Shown: positions 8,435 to 17,213 of the stretch, one piece after another
Position numbering within the stretch: position 1 is the first letter of the stretch
Layout of the letters: each line of letters begins with the position of its first letter
DNA from: Thalassovita sp.
GTDB lineage: Bacteria > Pseudomonadota > Alphaproteobacteria > Rhodobacterales > Rhodobacteraceae
Assembly: GCF_963691685.1 (NCBI RefSeq)
Contig: NZ_OY829290.1
Location: 4,119,001 to 4,183,000 of the forward strand
Reading direction: 5' to 3'
DNA length: 64,000 nt
Position numbers and translations under genes: made by a program
The notes under the pieces: generated by a model
Told to the model about the DNA's origin: nothing
Databases searched by the model: none
The model's input: the letters and a program-made list of their open reading frames with translations, nothing else

Positions 8435-9171
8435 GACTGGCAGGCAAAACCGCCATCGTAACGGGTGGCGCATCCGGCTTTGGCGCCGGGATTGTACGCA
8501 AGTTTGCTGAGGAAGGCGCCAATGTGATGGTCGCTGACCTGAACATGGATCTGGCCCGCGACGTGGCCGCCGAGGTGGGTGGCATCGCCCAGCAGGTGGA
8601 TGTGTCCAAAGACGCCGATGTCGCCGCCATGGTCGCCGCTGCGCGTGCGCAGATGGGCGACATCGATATTCTGGTCAACAACGCCGGGATCACCCATCTG
8701 CCCAAACCGATGGAAGAGGTCACCGAGGATGAATTTGACCGGGTCTGGGCGGTGAACTGCAAATCGGTCTACCTGACCGCCAAACACGCCGTACCGCTGA
8801 TGAAGGCAGCGGGCAAAGGCGCCGTTTTGAACGTTGCCTCCACCGCCGGCCTTAGCCCGCGGCCGAACCTCAACTGGTACAACAGCTCCAAAGGTTGGAT
8901 GATCACCGCGACCAAAACCATGGCCGTCGAACTGGCCCCTGCGGGCATCCGCGTGAACGCCATCTGCCCGGTGGCCGGTGAAACCCCGCTGCTGACCAGC
9001 TTCATGGGCGAAGACACGCCTGAGATTCGCGCCAAGTTCCTGTCGACCATCCCGATCGGTCGCTTCTCCACCCCAGAGGACATGGGCAATGCCGCCTGTT
9101 TCCTCTGCTCGGATGAGGCTGGCATGGTCACTGGCGTCGCCATGGAAGTGGACGGCGGCCGCTGCATCTAA
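8431..9171 (+). CDS. SDR family oxidoreductase (glucose/ribitol dehydrogenase-like)
   Basis: A 246-residue classical short-chain dehydrogenase. It shows the cofactor motif TGGASGFGAG (residues 11-20), an acidic D36 after the second strand favouring NAD(H), NNAG at about 83-86, catalytic S137, and Y150-x3-K154 in the segment NWYNSSKG. It is the last gene of the operon, translationally coupled to the thioesterase, and a hairpin follows it at 9182. It should oxidise a hydroxyl group to a carbonyl (or the reverse) in the catabolism of the imported compound. Confidence 0.9.
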   Translation: MRLAGKTAIVTGGASGFGAGIVRKFAEEGANVMVADLNMDLARDVAAEVGGIAQQVDVSKDADVAAMVAAARAQMGDIDILVNNAGITHLPKPMEEVTEDEFDRVWAVNCKSVYLTAKHAVPLMKAAGKGAVLNVASTAGLSPRPNLNWYNSSKGWMITATKTMAVELAPAGIRVNAICPVAGETPLLTSFMGEDTPEIRAKFLSTIPIGRFSTPEDMGNAACFLCSDEAGMVTGVAMEVDGGRCI

Positions 9172-9181
9172 AGCCAACGAA

Positions 9182-9215
9182 GTTGCGCCCTTTCCTACTG
9201 TGAAACGGGCGCAAC
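9182..9215 (+). terminator. Hairpin at the end of the uptake/catabolic operon
   Basis: Nine-base arms GTTGCGCCC (9182-9190) and GGGCGCAAC (9207-9215) enclose a 16-base loop, ten bases after the SDR stop. No clear T-tract follows, so it may act as a 3' stabiliser rather than an intrinsic terminator. Confidence 0.45.
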
Positions 9216-9389
9216 CCTATCCCGCTGTTGCAGAATTCGCAGCCGGTCCAGCGGGCAAATCCCCCCGCCCCACCGCAAAAGGGGCGATGTTTCGATACAA
9301 TATAGTTCATCACATCCGCGCGAATCCCCTTTTTTCCTTTGGTTTGCTGCGCTAAGAGCGCCCTGTCCAAACCTTAAGGAGTGAGCCAA

Positions 9390-10412
9390 ATGGGCTACAA
9401 AATCGCCGTCGTTGGCGCCACGGGCAACGTGGGCCGCGAAATGCTGAACATCCTGGCCGAGCGCCAGTTCCCTGTTGACGAGATCGTTGCGCTGGCAAGC
9501 CGCAAATCTCAAGGCACCGAAGTAAGCTTCGGCGATACCACCCTGAAGACCAAAGACCTGGACACCTTTGACTTCACTGGCTGGGATATCGCGTTGTTTG
9601 CTGTCGGCTCGACCGCAACCAAGCAATACGCGCCGAAAGCGGCAGCAGCTGGTTGTGTGGTGATCGATAACTCATCGCTCTACCGCTATGATCCTGAGAT
9701 CCCGCTGATCGTGCCTGAGGTGAACCCGCAGGACGTGCACCAGTACAAAAACAAAAACATCATCGCCAACCCCAACTGCTCGACCGCGCAGATGGTTGTG
9801 GCGCTGAAGCCGCTGCATGATCGCGCCAAGATCAAGCGCGTTGTGGTGTCGACCTACCAGTCGGTCTCCGGCTCGGGCAAAGATGCAATTGATGAGCTGT
9901 GGAACCAGACCAAGGGCATGTATGTCCCCGGCCAGGAAGTGGAGCCGAAGGTCTACACCAAACAGATCGCTTTCAACGTGATCCCGCATATCGATGTCTT
10001 CATGGACAGCGGCGACACCAAGGAAGAGTGGAAAATGATCGCTGAGACGAAGAAAATCGTCGACCCCGCGATCAAAGTGACCGCCACCTGTGTGCGCGTT
10101 CCGGTCTTCGTTGGCCATTCGGAATCGATCAACATCGAATTCGAAGAGTTCCTGGACGAAGATGAAGCCCGCGACATCCTGCGCGAAAGCCCCGGCCTGA
10201 TGGTCATCGACAAGCGCGAAGACGGTGGCTACGTGACCCCGATTGAATGCGTCGGCGACTTCGCCACCTTCATCAGCCGCATCCGTCAGGACGTCACCGT
10301 TGAAAACGGCCTGAACCTGTGGTGCGTCAGCGACAACCTGCGCAAGGGCGCTGCCCTGAACGCGGTACAAATCGCTGAGCTGCTGGGCCGTGAGGTTCTG
10401 AAAAAAGGCTGA
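9390..10412 (+). CDS. asd: Aspartate-semialdehyde dehydrogenase
   Basis: A 340-residue enzyme converting L-aspartyl-4-phosphate to aspartate semialdehyde with NADPH, in the lysine/threonine/methionine/diaminopimelate branch. The Rossmann motif VVGATGNVG is at 8-16 and the catalytic cysteine is C130 in NPNCSTAQM. A GTG at 9381 is in frame, but AAGGAG (9375-9380) touches it directly, while it sits nine bases before the ATG at 9390; the ATG is therefore the start. Single-gene transcription unit with a hairpin terminator after it. Confidence 0.96.
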   Translation: MGYKIAVVGATGNVGREMLNILAERQFPVDEIVALASRKSQGTEVSFGDTTLKTKDLDTFDFTGWDIALFAVGSTATKQYAPKAAAAGCVVIDNSSLYRYDPEIPLIVPEVNPQDVHQYKNKNIIANPNCSTAQMVVALKPLHDRAKIKRVVVSTYQSVSGSGKDAIDELWNQTKGMYVPGQEVEPKVYTKQIAFNVIPHIDVFMDSGDTKEEWKMIAETKKIVDPAIKVTATCVRVPVFVGHSESINIEFEEFLDEDEARDILRESPGLMVIDKREDGGYVTPIECVGDFATFISRIRQDVTVENGLNLWCVSDNLRKGAALNAVQIAELLGREVLKKG

Positions 10413-10436
10413 TCCATCGGCTGATTATCACCACTT

Positions 10437-10468
10437 GAGGGCGTCCCGATGGGCGCCCTCTTGCGTTT
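10437..10468 (+). terminator. Intrinsic terminator of asd
   Basis: GAGGGCG (10437-10443) pairs with CGCCCTC (10454-10460), with an inner CCC/GGG extension, followed by TTGCGTTT. Confidence 0.75.
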
Positions 10469-10516
10469 AGGGGGTGCAGGGTTTCACCATGGTCGCACTT
10501 GATCAGGAGAGATTTC

Positions 10517-12184
10517 ATGCGCGCCCTTCCCTTTTTGCTGAGCACCGCCCTGGCTTCGCTACCCGCTATTTTGCTGCCCACCGTATCGCTGGCTGAGACC
10601 TTTCAGCTCACCAGTCAGATTTCCAATGTGATTGTCTATCCCAACGGCGCCAAGGTAACCCGCACCGCCCAGTTTGGTCTGCCCGCTGGCAGTCACCAGC
10701 TGCAGGTCCTGGATCTGCCCCAAACCGTGGCGCTTGATGGGATCCGGGCCAAGCTGACCGGTGCGCAGCTGGGGGCCGTCACCCTGCGCGATGACTTTGT
10801 GCCCCCCCGCGCCGAGGTCGAAGATGCCGCCCGCGCCGCCGCCGAACGCCGCCTTGAGGCCGCACGTGAGGAGTTACAGGCCCATCAGGATGACATCCGC
10901 AGCCTGCACCTCAGCAAAGAAGCGGCGGACACCGCCATCGGGTTCCTGCGCGGTCTGACCAAAAGCGATGCGCTCTCAGGCCTAAGCGCCGAAGACCTGC
11001 GCGATATCGCCCGGATGATGGGCGAAGAAACCTTCGCTACGCGTCAGGCCGTGTTGGAGGCCGATGCCGAAGCCCGCCAGTTGTCGCGTGATCTGCCAGA
11101 GCTGCAACAGGCGGTCGATAAGGCGCAGCAAGCGCTGGATGCGCTGGTGCGCGGTCAGGGTGAGGTGCTACTGGTGGAGGTCGCCGCCAGTGCCTCCGCC
11201 GCCAGTGAAGCCACGCTGGAAATCAGCTATTTCATCGATGCCGCCGGCTGGCGCCCGGTCAACGATGCCTCCCTCACGCTTGACAGCGGCATGCTGCAGC
11301 TCGATCGCGGCGCATTGGTCGAACAGTATTCCGGTGAAAACTGGCAGGATGTCGCGCTGACCCTCTCCACCAGCCAACCCAGTGGTGAGGTTGCTGCCAG
11401 TCAGGTCTACAGCGATTTCCGCCAACTGGTGGAACCGCACCGCCCCTTGGCCAAAGTGCGATCTGAGTCCGCGGCCCCCGCATTTGCGGATATGGCCGCC
11501 CCGATGATGGAAGTGGCCGAAGCCGAACCCGTGGTCATGGCGCCGCCCGTGGCGCTGGCCGGCGGGCTGATCCTGACCTACCCCTACCCCCAGCCCGTCA
11601 GCCTTGCCACCGGGGCGGATGCCGCGAAACTGTCGCTGGGCACGTTGAGCTTTGAGGCCACGATTGAGGCAACGGCGGTACCGCTTTACGATCAGACCGC
11701 TTTCCTCACTGCCAAAATCCTGAACGACAGCGGCGAAGAAATCCTGCCCTCACCTGAAACCCTGCTTTATCTGGATGGGGAGTTGGTCGGCCGTTTTGAT
11801 CAGCCGATGCTGGCCGCCGGCGATGATCTGCGCCTGCCTTTTGGCCCTATCGACGGCCTGCAGCTGCGCCGTGAGGTCACGCGCAATCAGGGCGACCGTG
11901 GCATCTTGTCGAAATCCAACGACCGCACCGAAGCGATCCGGATCACCGTGGACAACCTGACCAACCGCGCCTGGGACATGCGCCTGATTGACCGGGTGCC
12001 CTACGGCGAACAGGACGATCTGCAAATCACCTGGAGCACCCTGCCCGAGCCCAGCGAGACAGACCTCGACGGGCGGCGCGGCGTCCTCGCCTGGACCTTC
12101 CCGCTGGCCGCCGGGGCTGAGAAGATCATCAAACTCAACCAACGCATCAGCTGGCCGGGTGAGATGGAGCTGATCCCACGGTAA
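10517..12184 (+). CDS. DUF4139 domain-containing exported protein (mucoidy-inhibitor MuiA-like)
   Basis: A 555-residue protein with a signal peptide (MRALPFLLSTALASLP..., cleavage near SLAET). The N-terminal part (TSQISNVIVYPNGAKVTRTA) matches the DUF4140-like beta domain, followed by a helical stretch rich in Ala/Glu/Arg (about 100-215, likely coiled coil) and a C-terminal beta-rich DUF4139 region with an Ala/Pro-rich linker near 315-345. The ATG at 10517 is chosen because AGGAGAG is 6-12 bases upstream. Biochemical function of the family is not established; it is expected to be periplasmic or envelope-associated. It is monocistronic. Confidence 0.82.
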   Translation: MRALPFLLSTALASLPAILLPTVSLAETFQLTSQISNVIVYPNGAKVTRTAQFGLPAGSHQLQVLDLPQTVALDGIRAKLTGAQLGAVTLRDDFVPPRAEVEDAARAAAERRLEAAREELQAHQDDIRSLHLSKEAADTAIGFLRGLTKSDALSGLSAEDLRDIARMMGEETFATRQAVLEADAEARQLSRDLPELQQAVDKAQQALDALVRGQGEVLLVEVAASASAASEATLEISYFIDAAGWRPVNDASLTLDSGMLQLDRGALVEQYSGENWQDVALTLSTSQPSGEVAASQVYSDFRQLVEPHRPLAKVRSESAAPAFADMAAPMMEVAEAEPVVMAPPVALAGGLILTYPYPQPVSLATGADAAKLSLGTLSFEATIEATAVPLYDQTAFLTAKILNDSGEEILPSPETLLYLDGELVGRFDQPMLAAGDDLRLPFGPIDGLQLRREVTRNQGDRGILSKSNDRTEAIRITVDNLTNRAWDMRLIDRVPYGEQDDLQITWSTLPEPSETDLDGRRGVLAWTFPLAAGAEKIIKLNQRISWPGEMELIPR

Positions 12185-12273
12185 CCCCCCGGTGAAACTG
12201 ACGTTCAAGCCAGTCGGACCCCGAGGTTTTCAGACCATGGAAAGGTTTTGTTAACCAGAATCACCTGAGGCTT

Positions 12274-12354
12274 CGTTTGCGGTTCTGGGTACACACACCA
12301 TCCGCAAACGGAGAGGCCCCCTGCTTGGCCCCACTTTGCAGGGGGCATCTTTTT
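12274..12354 (+). ncRNA. Candidate small RNA: two stem-loops ending in a T-tract
   Basis: Between the DUF4139 gene and a convergent oxidoreductase gene sit two perfect stems in a row. Stem 1 is CGTTTGCGG (12274-12282) with CCGCAAACG (12302-12310). Stem 2 is GCCCCCTGC (12316-12324) with GCAGGGGGC (12338-12346), then ATCTTTTT. A two-hairpin module closing in a Rho-independent terminator is the usual 3' half of a trans-acting sRNA, but it could equally be the 3' UTR of the DUF4139 mRNA or an sRNA processed from it. The 5' end cannot be placed. A third GC-rich hairpin (12424-12441) lies downstream. Confidence 0.45.
12316..12354 (+). terminator. Strong intrinsic terminator
   Basis: Nine-base GC-rich stem (12316-12324 with 12338-12346), 13-base loop, followed by ATCTTTTT. 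It ends transcription of the DUF4139 gene and/or of the candidate small RNA. Confidence 0.85.
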
Positions 12355-12472
12355 GCCCGCACCTTCCCCCGCTCAACACCCAACCCGAGGACGCCGCCGC
12401 AGGCGAAGGACGAGGCATCGAGCGCGCGCCGCATGGCGCGCCCTATTTGGTTACGGCTTGATTACACGATGG

Positions 12473-13438
12473 TTAGGGCGCCAATACCAATTTACCCACC
12501 GCGCCCCGATTGAGGATCCGCTCCAGTACCTGCGCAGCCTCTTCCAGCGCGTAGCGGCCTTCGATCAGCGGTTTGATCTGCCCGCCGCGATACCACCCCA
12601 TCAGCTCCTGCATGTTGTCGGCGTAGACGGCTGGCTCCGCGCGGGTGAAATTGCCCCAGAACACCCCGACAAGGGCAAATTCTTTGACCAGCGCCAGGTT
12701 GACCGGGAATTTCGGGATCTCACCGCTGGCAAAGCCGATGATCAGCAACCGGCCATTGCGCGCCATTGCCCGGCAACAGGCGTCAAATGCAGCGCCGCCC
12801 ACCACATCAAAAACCACATCTGCACCTTTGCCATCGGTCAGGCGTTTGATGTCTTCTTTGAGAGCGTCATAGCCAATCACATGATCTGCACCCGCGTCCC
12901 GGGCGATCTGCTGTTTCTCGGCCGAGGAACAGACCGCGATCACTGTTGCGCCCATGATCTTGCCGATCTGAATGGCCGCCAGACCTGTTGCCCCGGCCCC
13001 TCCCAGCACCACCAGCGTCTCGCCCGCTTGCAGGGCTGCGCGTTGTTTCAGCGCGTGATGCGAGGTGCCATAGGCCACGAGCAGCGCACAGGTCTCCGCC
13101 GCGTCCGCATCGCCAATGGGGAAGGTCGCGCGTTCGTCCGCCACGGCCTGTTCGGCATATCCGCCCAGCTGCAGCACCGCACCGACCCGATCACCGATCT
13201 TCACATTGCTCACGTCCGGCCCCAGCGCGACCACCTCACCAGCGGCTTCCATTCCCGGGGTAAAAGGCAACTCGGGCTGCATCTGGTAAAGACCCTGCAC
13301 CAGCAGGCCGTCAGGGTAATTCACCCCTGCCGCCTCCACCTTGATGACCACCTGCCGTCCTGTTGGCACTGGTTCGGCCACCTCTGCCACAACAAGATCT
13401 GCCAGCGGTCCAAAGGCGTTGCACTGCACCGATTTCAT
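12473..13438 (-). CDS. NADPH:quinone oxidoreductase family protein (zinc-free MDR)
   Basis: A 321-residue medium-chain dehydrogenase/reductase. The catalytic domain has the substrate-loop sequence GVNYPDGLLVQG near 44-55 and the Rossmann domain has VVLGGAGATGLAAIQIGK near 140-157. The cysteine/histidine zinc ligands of alcohol dehydrogenases are absent, which places it with the quinone-oxidoreductase/crotonase-like branch. The start at 13438 is set by GGGAGAGAG just upstream; the frame extends to 13519 without a ribosome site. It is divergent from the acyl-CoA ligase at 13627 and may share its regulation. True substrate unknown. Confidence 0.85.
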   Translation of the reverse strand: MKSVQCNAFGPLADLVVAEVAEPVPTGRQVVIKVEAAGVNYPDGLLVQGLYQMQPELPFTPGMEAAGEVVALGPDVSNVKIGDRVGAVLQLGGYAEQAVADERATFPIGDADAAETCALLVAYGTSHHALKQRAALQAGETLVVLGGAGATGLAAIQIGKIMGATVIAVCSSAEKQQIARDAGADHVIGYDALKEDIKRLTDGKGADVVFDVVGGAAFDACCRAMARNGRLLIIGFASGEIPKFPVNLALVKEFALVGVFWGNFTRAEPAVYADNMQELMGWYRGGQIKPLIEGRYALEEAAQVLERILNRGAVGKLVLAP

Positions 13439-13626
13439 CAACTCTCTCCCTCTCTTCACCGCGTCAGGCTGCCGTTCAGGCCACCTCTGATCAAGCGTTT
13501 TACAGGCCCACGCCGCCAAACCCTTGTTTTTGTGGAAACTTACGCTCCGTCCTTTGACAAATTGGATTTTGCAATGATCCCGCCGCGCGCTAGGCTCCTC
13601 CTCAGGGAGACATATGGGAGGTACGC

Positions 13627-15258
13627 ATGCTGGGCATGATGATGCATCGTCCGCTGCTGATCAGCGACATTTTGAAATACGCCGCCGAGGCATATCCGCA
13701 GGCTGGCATCATCTCGGTTCGCACCGAAGGTGACGTGCATCGCCAGACCTATGCTGAAACGCTGGGCCGGGTGCAGCAACTGGCCAACGCCCTGCAGGCC
13801 TGGGGCGTGCAGATGGGGGATCGCGTTGCGACGCTGGCCTGGAACGGCTACCGCCATTTTGAACTCTACTATGCAGTTTCTGGCATGGGGGCGGTCTGTC
13901 ACACGATCAACCCACGCCTGTCGGCCGAGCAGCTGATCTACATCGTCACCCATGCCGAGGATCGCCTGATCTTTGTCGACACAACCTTTGTGCCGATCCT
14001 TGAGGCGGTGCAGGACCAGCTGCCGGGTGACATCACCTATGTGGTGATGACCGACCGGGCGCATATGCCGGAAAACAGCCTCAACGCGCTGTGCTATGAG
14101 GATCTGCTGGCCGAACATCCTGCCGATTTCGACTTCCCAGAGTTTGATGAAAACACCGCCTCGGGCCTGTGCTACACCTCCGGCACCACCGGCAATCCCA
14201 AAGGCGCGCTGTATTCGCACCGCTCCTCAGTGCTGCATGCAATGATGATCTGCACCTGCCTGGGTTCCACCATGCCCGAAGGATCCGCGGTGATGCCCGT
14301 TGTGCCGCTTTTCCACGTCAACGCCTGGGGACTGCCCTATACCGCGCCGCTGTTGGGGCTGAACATGGTGATGCCGGGGGCGGCGCTGGATGGGCCCAGC
14401 CTGTTCAAACTGATGGATGCGGAAAAGGTCCATTCAGCCTGGGGCGTGCCCACCGTCTGGATGGGGCTGCTGGCCGAGATTGAGGCACAGGGCCGCAAAC
14501 CTGAAGGTTTCGGCGATCTGGTGGTGGGCGGGTCGGCCGCCCCGCGGGTGATAATCGAAACACTGGAAAAGCTGGGTGTTGCCGTGGGCCACGCCTGGGG
14601 CATGACCGAGATGAGCCCGATCGGCACCCATGGCCATATGCCCAGCTGGGTGCGGGATCTGCCGTTTGATCAGATGATCGACAAGAAAAGCCTGCAGGGC
14701 CGCCGCGCCTTTGGCGTGCAGATGAAAATCGTGGATGAGGATGGCAAAGCCCAGCCACATGACGGCGTAGCGGCCGGCGAGTTGTTTGTGCGCGGCAACA
14801 CCGTGGTCGCAGGGTATTTCAAAAACGATGAGGCGACCCAAGCCACCATGGATCAGGATGGCTGGTTTGGCACCGGTGACATCGCCACGCTGGACCCGAA
14901 CGGGTTCCTGTCCATTCAGGACCGCTCCAAAGACCTGATCAAGTCGGGTGGGGAGTGGATTTCTTCCATCGATCTGGAAAATGCCGCCATGTCGCATCCC
15001 GATATTGCCAACTGTGCCGCGATTGCGATTGCCCATCCCAAATGGGATGAACGGCCGGTTCTGGTCGCCGTCCCGGCGGGGGAGGCCCGCCCTGCATTGG
15101 ATGACATGCACGCCCATATGGCTGAGCATTTTGCCAAATGGCAGCTGCCCGATGATCTGATCTGGGTTGAGGATCTGCCCCTGACCGCGACCGGCAAGAT
15201 TTCCAAGCTGACACTGCGCAAACGGATGGCGGACTATGTGCTGCCAGATCTGCGCTAG
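13627..15258 (+). CDS. AMP-binding acyl-CoA synthetase (long/medium-chain fatty acid-CoA ligase type)
   Basis: A 543-residue adenylate-forming ligase that activates a carboxylic acid with ATP and CoA. The P-loop-like motif YTSGTTGNPKG is at about 183-193, the A5 segment GHAWGMTEMSP follows in the middle, the GTGDIA/DRSKDLIKSGGEWIS hinge region is in the C-terminal third, and the catalytic lysine lies in TATGKISK near the end. GGGAGG precedes the ATG by five bases. It is the first enzyme of an acyl-CoA catabolic set, though separated from the rest by a 558-base non-coding gap. Confidence 0.92.
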   Translation: MLGMMMHRPLLISDILKYAAEAYPQAGIISVRTEGDVHRQTYAETLGRVQQLANALQAWGVQMGDRVATLAWNGYRHFELYYAVSGMGAVCHTINPRLSAEQLIYIVTHAEDRLIFVDTTFVPILEAVQDQLPGDITYVVMTDRAHMPENSLNALCYEDLLAEHPADFDFPEFDENTASGLCYTSGTTGNPKGALYSHRSSVLHAMMICTCLGSTMPEGSAVMPVVPLFHVNAWGLPYTAPLLGLNMVMPGAALDGPSLFKLMDAEKVHSAWGVPTVWMGLLAEIEAQGRKPEGFGDLVVGGSAAPRVIIETLEKLGVAVGHAWGMTEMSPIGTHGHMPSWVRDLPFDQMIDKKSLQGRRAFGVQMKIVDEDGKAQPHDGVAAGELFVRGNTVVAGYFKNDEATQATMDQDGWFGTGDIATLDPNGFLSIQDRSKDLIKSGGEWISSIDLENAAMSHPDIANCAAIAIAHPKWDERPVLVAVPAGEARPALDDMHAHMAEHFAKWQLPDDLIWVEDLPLTATGKISKLTLRKRMADYVLPDLR

Positions 15259-15816
15259 CGGCTGTTTGTCAAAATCAACGGCCTGACGGGGATCTCGTCA
15301 GGCTGCTCTGCCCCGGCGCAAATACGCCCCTAAAACTTGATGACAATGCAAAATAAATGCACCCGGTCGACCGCCGTCAACCGGGTGCCACCCCTCCTGA
15401 GTACAGGAGTTGGCGAAACAGGGCTCCTCCCTTCCCCGTTTCGCAGGAAACTGATTCGTAAGAAACTATAGGGCCAAGTCCCTTTGATCGCCTAGGATTT
15501 TTCTTTGACAGGGCAAAACGAAGTGAAAATCGCAGGTTGCTCTTTGGCCGAAAACACCACTTTGCGACGTTACGTCTTGTTGGTTTGCGCTGCTTGTTCC
15601 GCCCTGGTGCAGCGCCTAACCTGCTGATCGGCGCAGACTCTTGGGAGGGGTGGATGCCGCCCTGCGCCCTGCGCTGCTTTGCACCGGATTTGCGCCCAGA
15701 CTGGCCCCTGAGCCGTCACAGCGGCCCAATTGCGTGCCTGTTTCCCCCACCAGATGACCGCTGCCGTCAAACTCTTGACCAAGCGCAGACCGACGACCGC
15801 TCAGAGGGAGGTACGG
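15259..15816. other. 558-base intergenic region with several hairpins
   Basis: No convincing gene. The left part holds CCTGACG...CGTCAGG just after the ligase stop (possible 3' hairpin without a T-tract) and a cluster of three hairpins at 15359-15451 described separately. A TTGACA box at 15505-15510 could belong to a promoter for the downstream MaoC operon, but its -10 partner is poor. A short open frame at 15537-15887 has no ribosome site and overlaps the MaoC start, so it is not called. Confidence 0.5.
15359..15451. ncRNA. Structured intergenic element, candidate small RNA (strand uncertain)
   Basis: Three consecutive hairpins: GCACCCGGT (15359-15367) with ACCGGGTGC (15380-15388); CTCCTG-AGTA-CAGGAG right after it (about 15394-15409); and GCGAAAC with GTTTCGC (about 15413-15446) whose plus-strand loop contains CTCCTCCC. 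On the plus strand that exposed CUCCUCCC resembles the anti-Shine-Dalgarno loops of alphaproteobacterial CcsR/'cuckoo' RNAs. On the minus strand the first hairpin would be followed by ATTTATTTTG, which looks like a terminator. The sequence does not settle which strand is transcribed. Confidence 0.4.
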
Positions 15817-16284
15817 ATGACAACACTAACCAAAGCCGCGCTGCTGGCCAGCAAAGGCCAGGACATGGGCACCTCAGACTGGTTTGAGATCGACCAGAGC
15901 CGCATTGATACCTTTGCTGAGGTTACCGAGGACCGCCAGTTCATCCATGTGGATCCGGCCCGCGCTGCCGAGACCCCGTTTGGTGGCACGATTGCCCATG
16001 GCTTTCTGTCGCTGTCGCTGCTCTCGGCCATGATGCTGCAGGGCTACCCGAAAATGAGCGGGCTGCAGATGGGCGTGAACTATGGCTTTGACCGGGTGCG
16101 CTTCACCGCGCCGGTGCCTGTCGGCGCACGTGTGCGGGGCCATTTCAAACTGGCCGATGTGGCCGAGATGCGCCCGGGTGAGGTGCAAACCACCAGCGAA
16201 GTGACGGTTGAGATCGAAGGCCAGGATCGCCCTGCCCTCGTCGCGCTTTGGCTGGGACGGTTCTATTTCGGAGAGGACGAATGA
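15817..16284 (+). CDS. MaoC family (R)-specific enoyl-CoA hydratase
   Basis: A 155-residue hotdog-fold hydratase. The hydratase-2 motif is clear: FAEVTEDRQFIHVDPARA (catalytic Asp and His in the D-x-x-x-x-H pattern) followed by TPFGGTIAHGFLSLSL. It adds water to trans-2-enoyl-CoA. GAGGGAGG upstream fixes the ATG at 15817. It overlaps the next gene by four bases (16281-16284), whose SDR would oxidise the (R)-3-hydroxyacyl-CoA it forms; this is the split equivalent of a peroxisomal type-2 multifunctional enzyme. Confidence 0.92.
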   Translation: MTTLTKAALLASKGQDMGTSDWFEIDQSRIDTFAEVTEDRQFIHVDPARAAETPFGGTIAHGFLSLSLLSAMMLQGYPKMSGLQMGVNYGFDRVRFTAPVPVGARVRGHFKLADVAEMRPGEVQTTSEVTVEIEGQDRPALVALWLGRFYFGEDE

Positions 16285-17213
16285 CTGACGTGAGATTTGA
16301 CGGCCAGGTGGCCATTGTAACCGGCGCAGGTGTCGGACTGGGCCGCAGCCATGCGCTGGGACTGGCGGCGCGTGGCGCCAAGGTTGTGGTCAACGATCTG
16401 GGTGGCGCGGTGGATGGTACCGGATCTGGATCGGATGCCGCCAAGGCAGTGGTGGCCGAAATCCAGGCGATGGGCGGTGAGGCAATGGCAAACGGCGCCG
16501 ATGTCTCAAACGCCGATCAGGTCAGCGCCATGGTGGCCGATGTGATCGCCCACTGGGGCCGGATCGACATCTTGGTGAACAACGCCGGCATTCTGCGCGA
16601 CAAGACCTTTGCCAAGATGGAGATGGCCGATTTTCAGGCGGTGATGGATGTGCACCTTCTGGGCTCTGCCAACTGTGCCCATGCGGTCTGGCCCCATATG
16701 GTGGCGCAGGGCTATGGGCGGATCGTCTTCACCACCTCGGCCTCGGGCATGTATGGCAACTTTGGTCAGTCCAACTATGGCGCGGCCAAATCCGGCATGC
16801 TGGGGCTGATGAACGTTCTGGCCATCGAGGGCGCCAAGTTCGACATCCGCGCCAATATGCTGGCCCCGTCGGCAGCAACCCGAATGACCGAAAGCCTGCT
16901 GTCCGAGGATGTTTTGGCCCTGTTGCAGCCGGAAACCATCACCCCCGGTGTGCTGGCGCTGGTCAGTGGTGACGCCCCGACCAAGATGATCCTTGGTGCC
17001 GGCGCCGGCTGCTTTTCCGAGATTCAGATCCGCGAAAGCGCCGGTGTGGCCTTGACCGATGAGGCGCTGACCCCTGAGGCTGTGCTGGGGGCGATGGATC
17101 AGATCCGGGATCCTGCCGGGGCCGAGGTGATGGATCACGCCTTTGCCCAGACCCGCAAATATGCCCGCATGGCTGCGGCGGCCCGTGGGCTGCCCCTGCC
17201 CTGGAACGACTAA
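16281..17213 (+). CDS. SDR oxidoreductase, MFE-2-type 3-hydroxyacyl-CoA dehydrogenase
   Basis: A 310-residue SDR with the long insert typical of the peroxisomal multifunctional enzyme type 2 dehydrogenase domain: cofactor motif TGAGVGLGRSHA (about 13-24), NDLGGAVDGTGSGSDAA after the second strand, NNAGILRD, catalytic Ser in TSASGMYGN and Y-x3-K in NYGAAKSG. The C-terminal tail after about residue 250 extends beyond minimal SDRs, as in MFE-2 relatives. Translationally coupled to the MaoC hydratase. Its stop codon lies inside a 14-base tandem repeat (17201-17242). Confidence 0.9.
   Translation: MTDVRFDGQVAIVTGAGVGLGRSHALGLAARGAKVVVNDLGGAVDGTGSGSDAAKAVVAEIQAMGGEAMANGADVSNADQVSAMVADVIAHWGRIDILVNNAGILRDKTFAKMEMADFQAVMDVHLLGSANCAHAVWPHMVAQGYGRIVFTTSASGMYGNFGQSNYGAAKSGMLGLMNVLAIEGAKFDIRANMLAPSAATRMTESLLSEDVLALLQPETITPGVLALVSGDAPTKMILGAGAGCFSEIQIRESAGVALTDEALTPEAVLGAMDQIRDPAGAEVMDHAFAQTRKYARMAAAARGLPLPWND

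Noticed and set aside
9381..9389. GTG start for asd
   Set aside because: AAGGAG would touch the start codon directly; the ATG at 9390 has proper spacing and gives the standard N-terminus.
15537..15887. Open frame of 116 codons in the 558-base gap
   Set aside because: No ribosome site, Cys/Pro-rich low-quality translation, and it overlaps the well-supported MaoC start.
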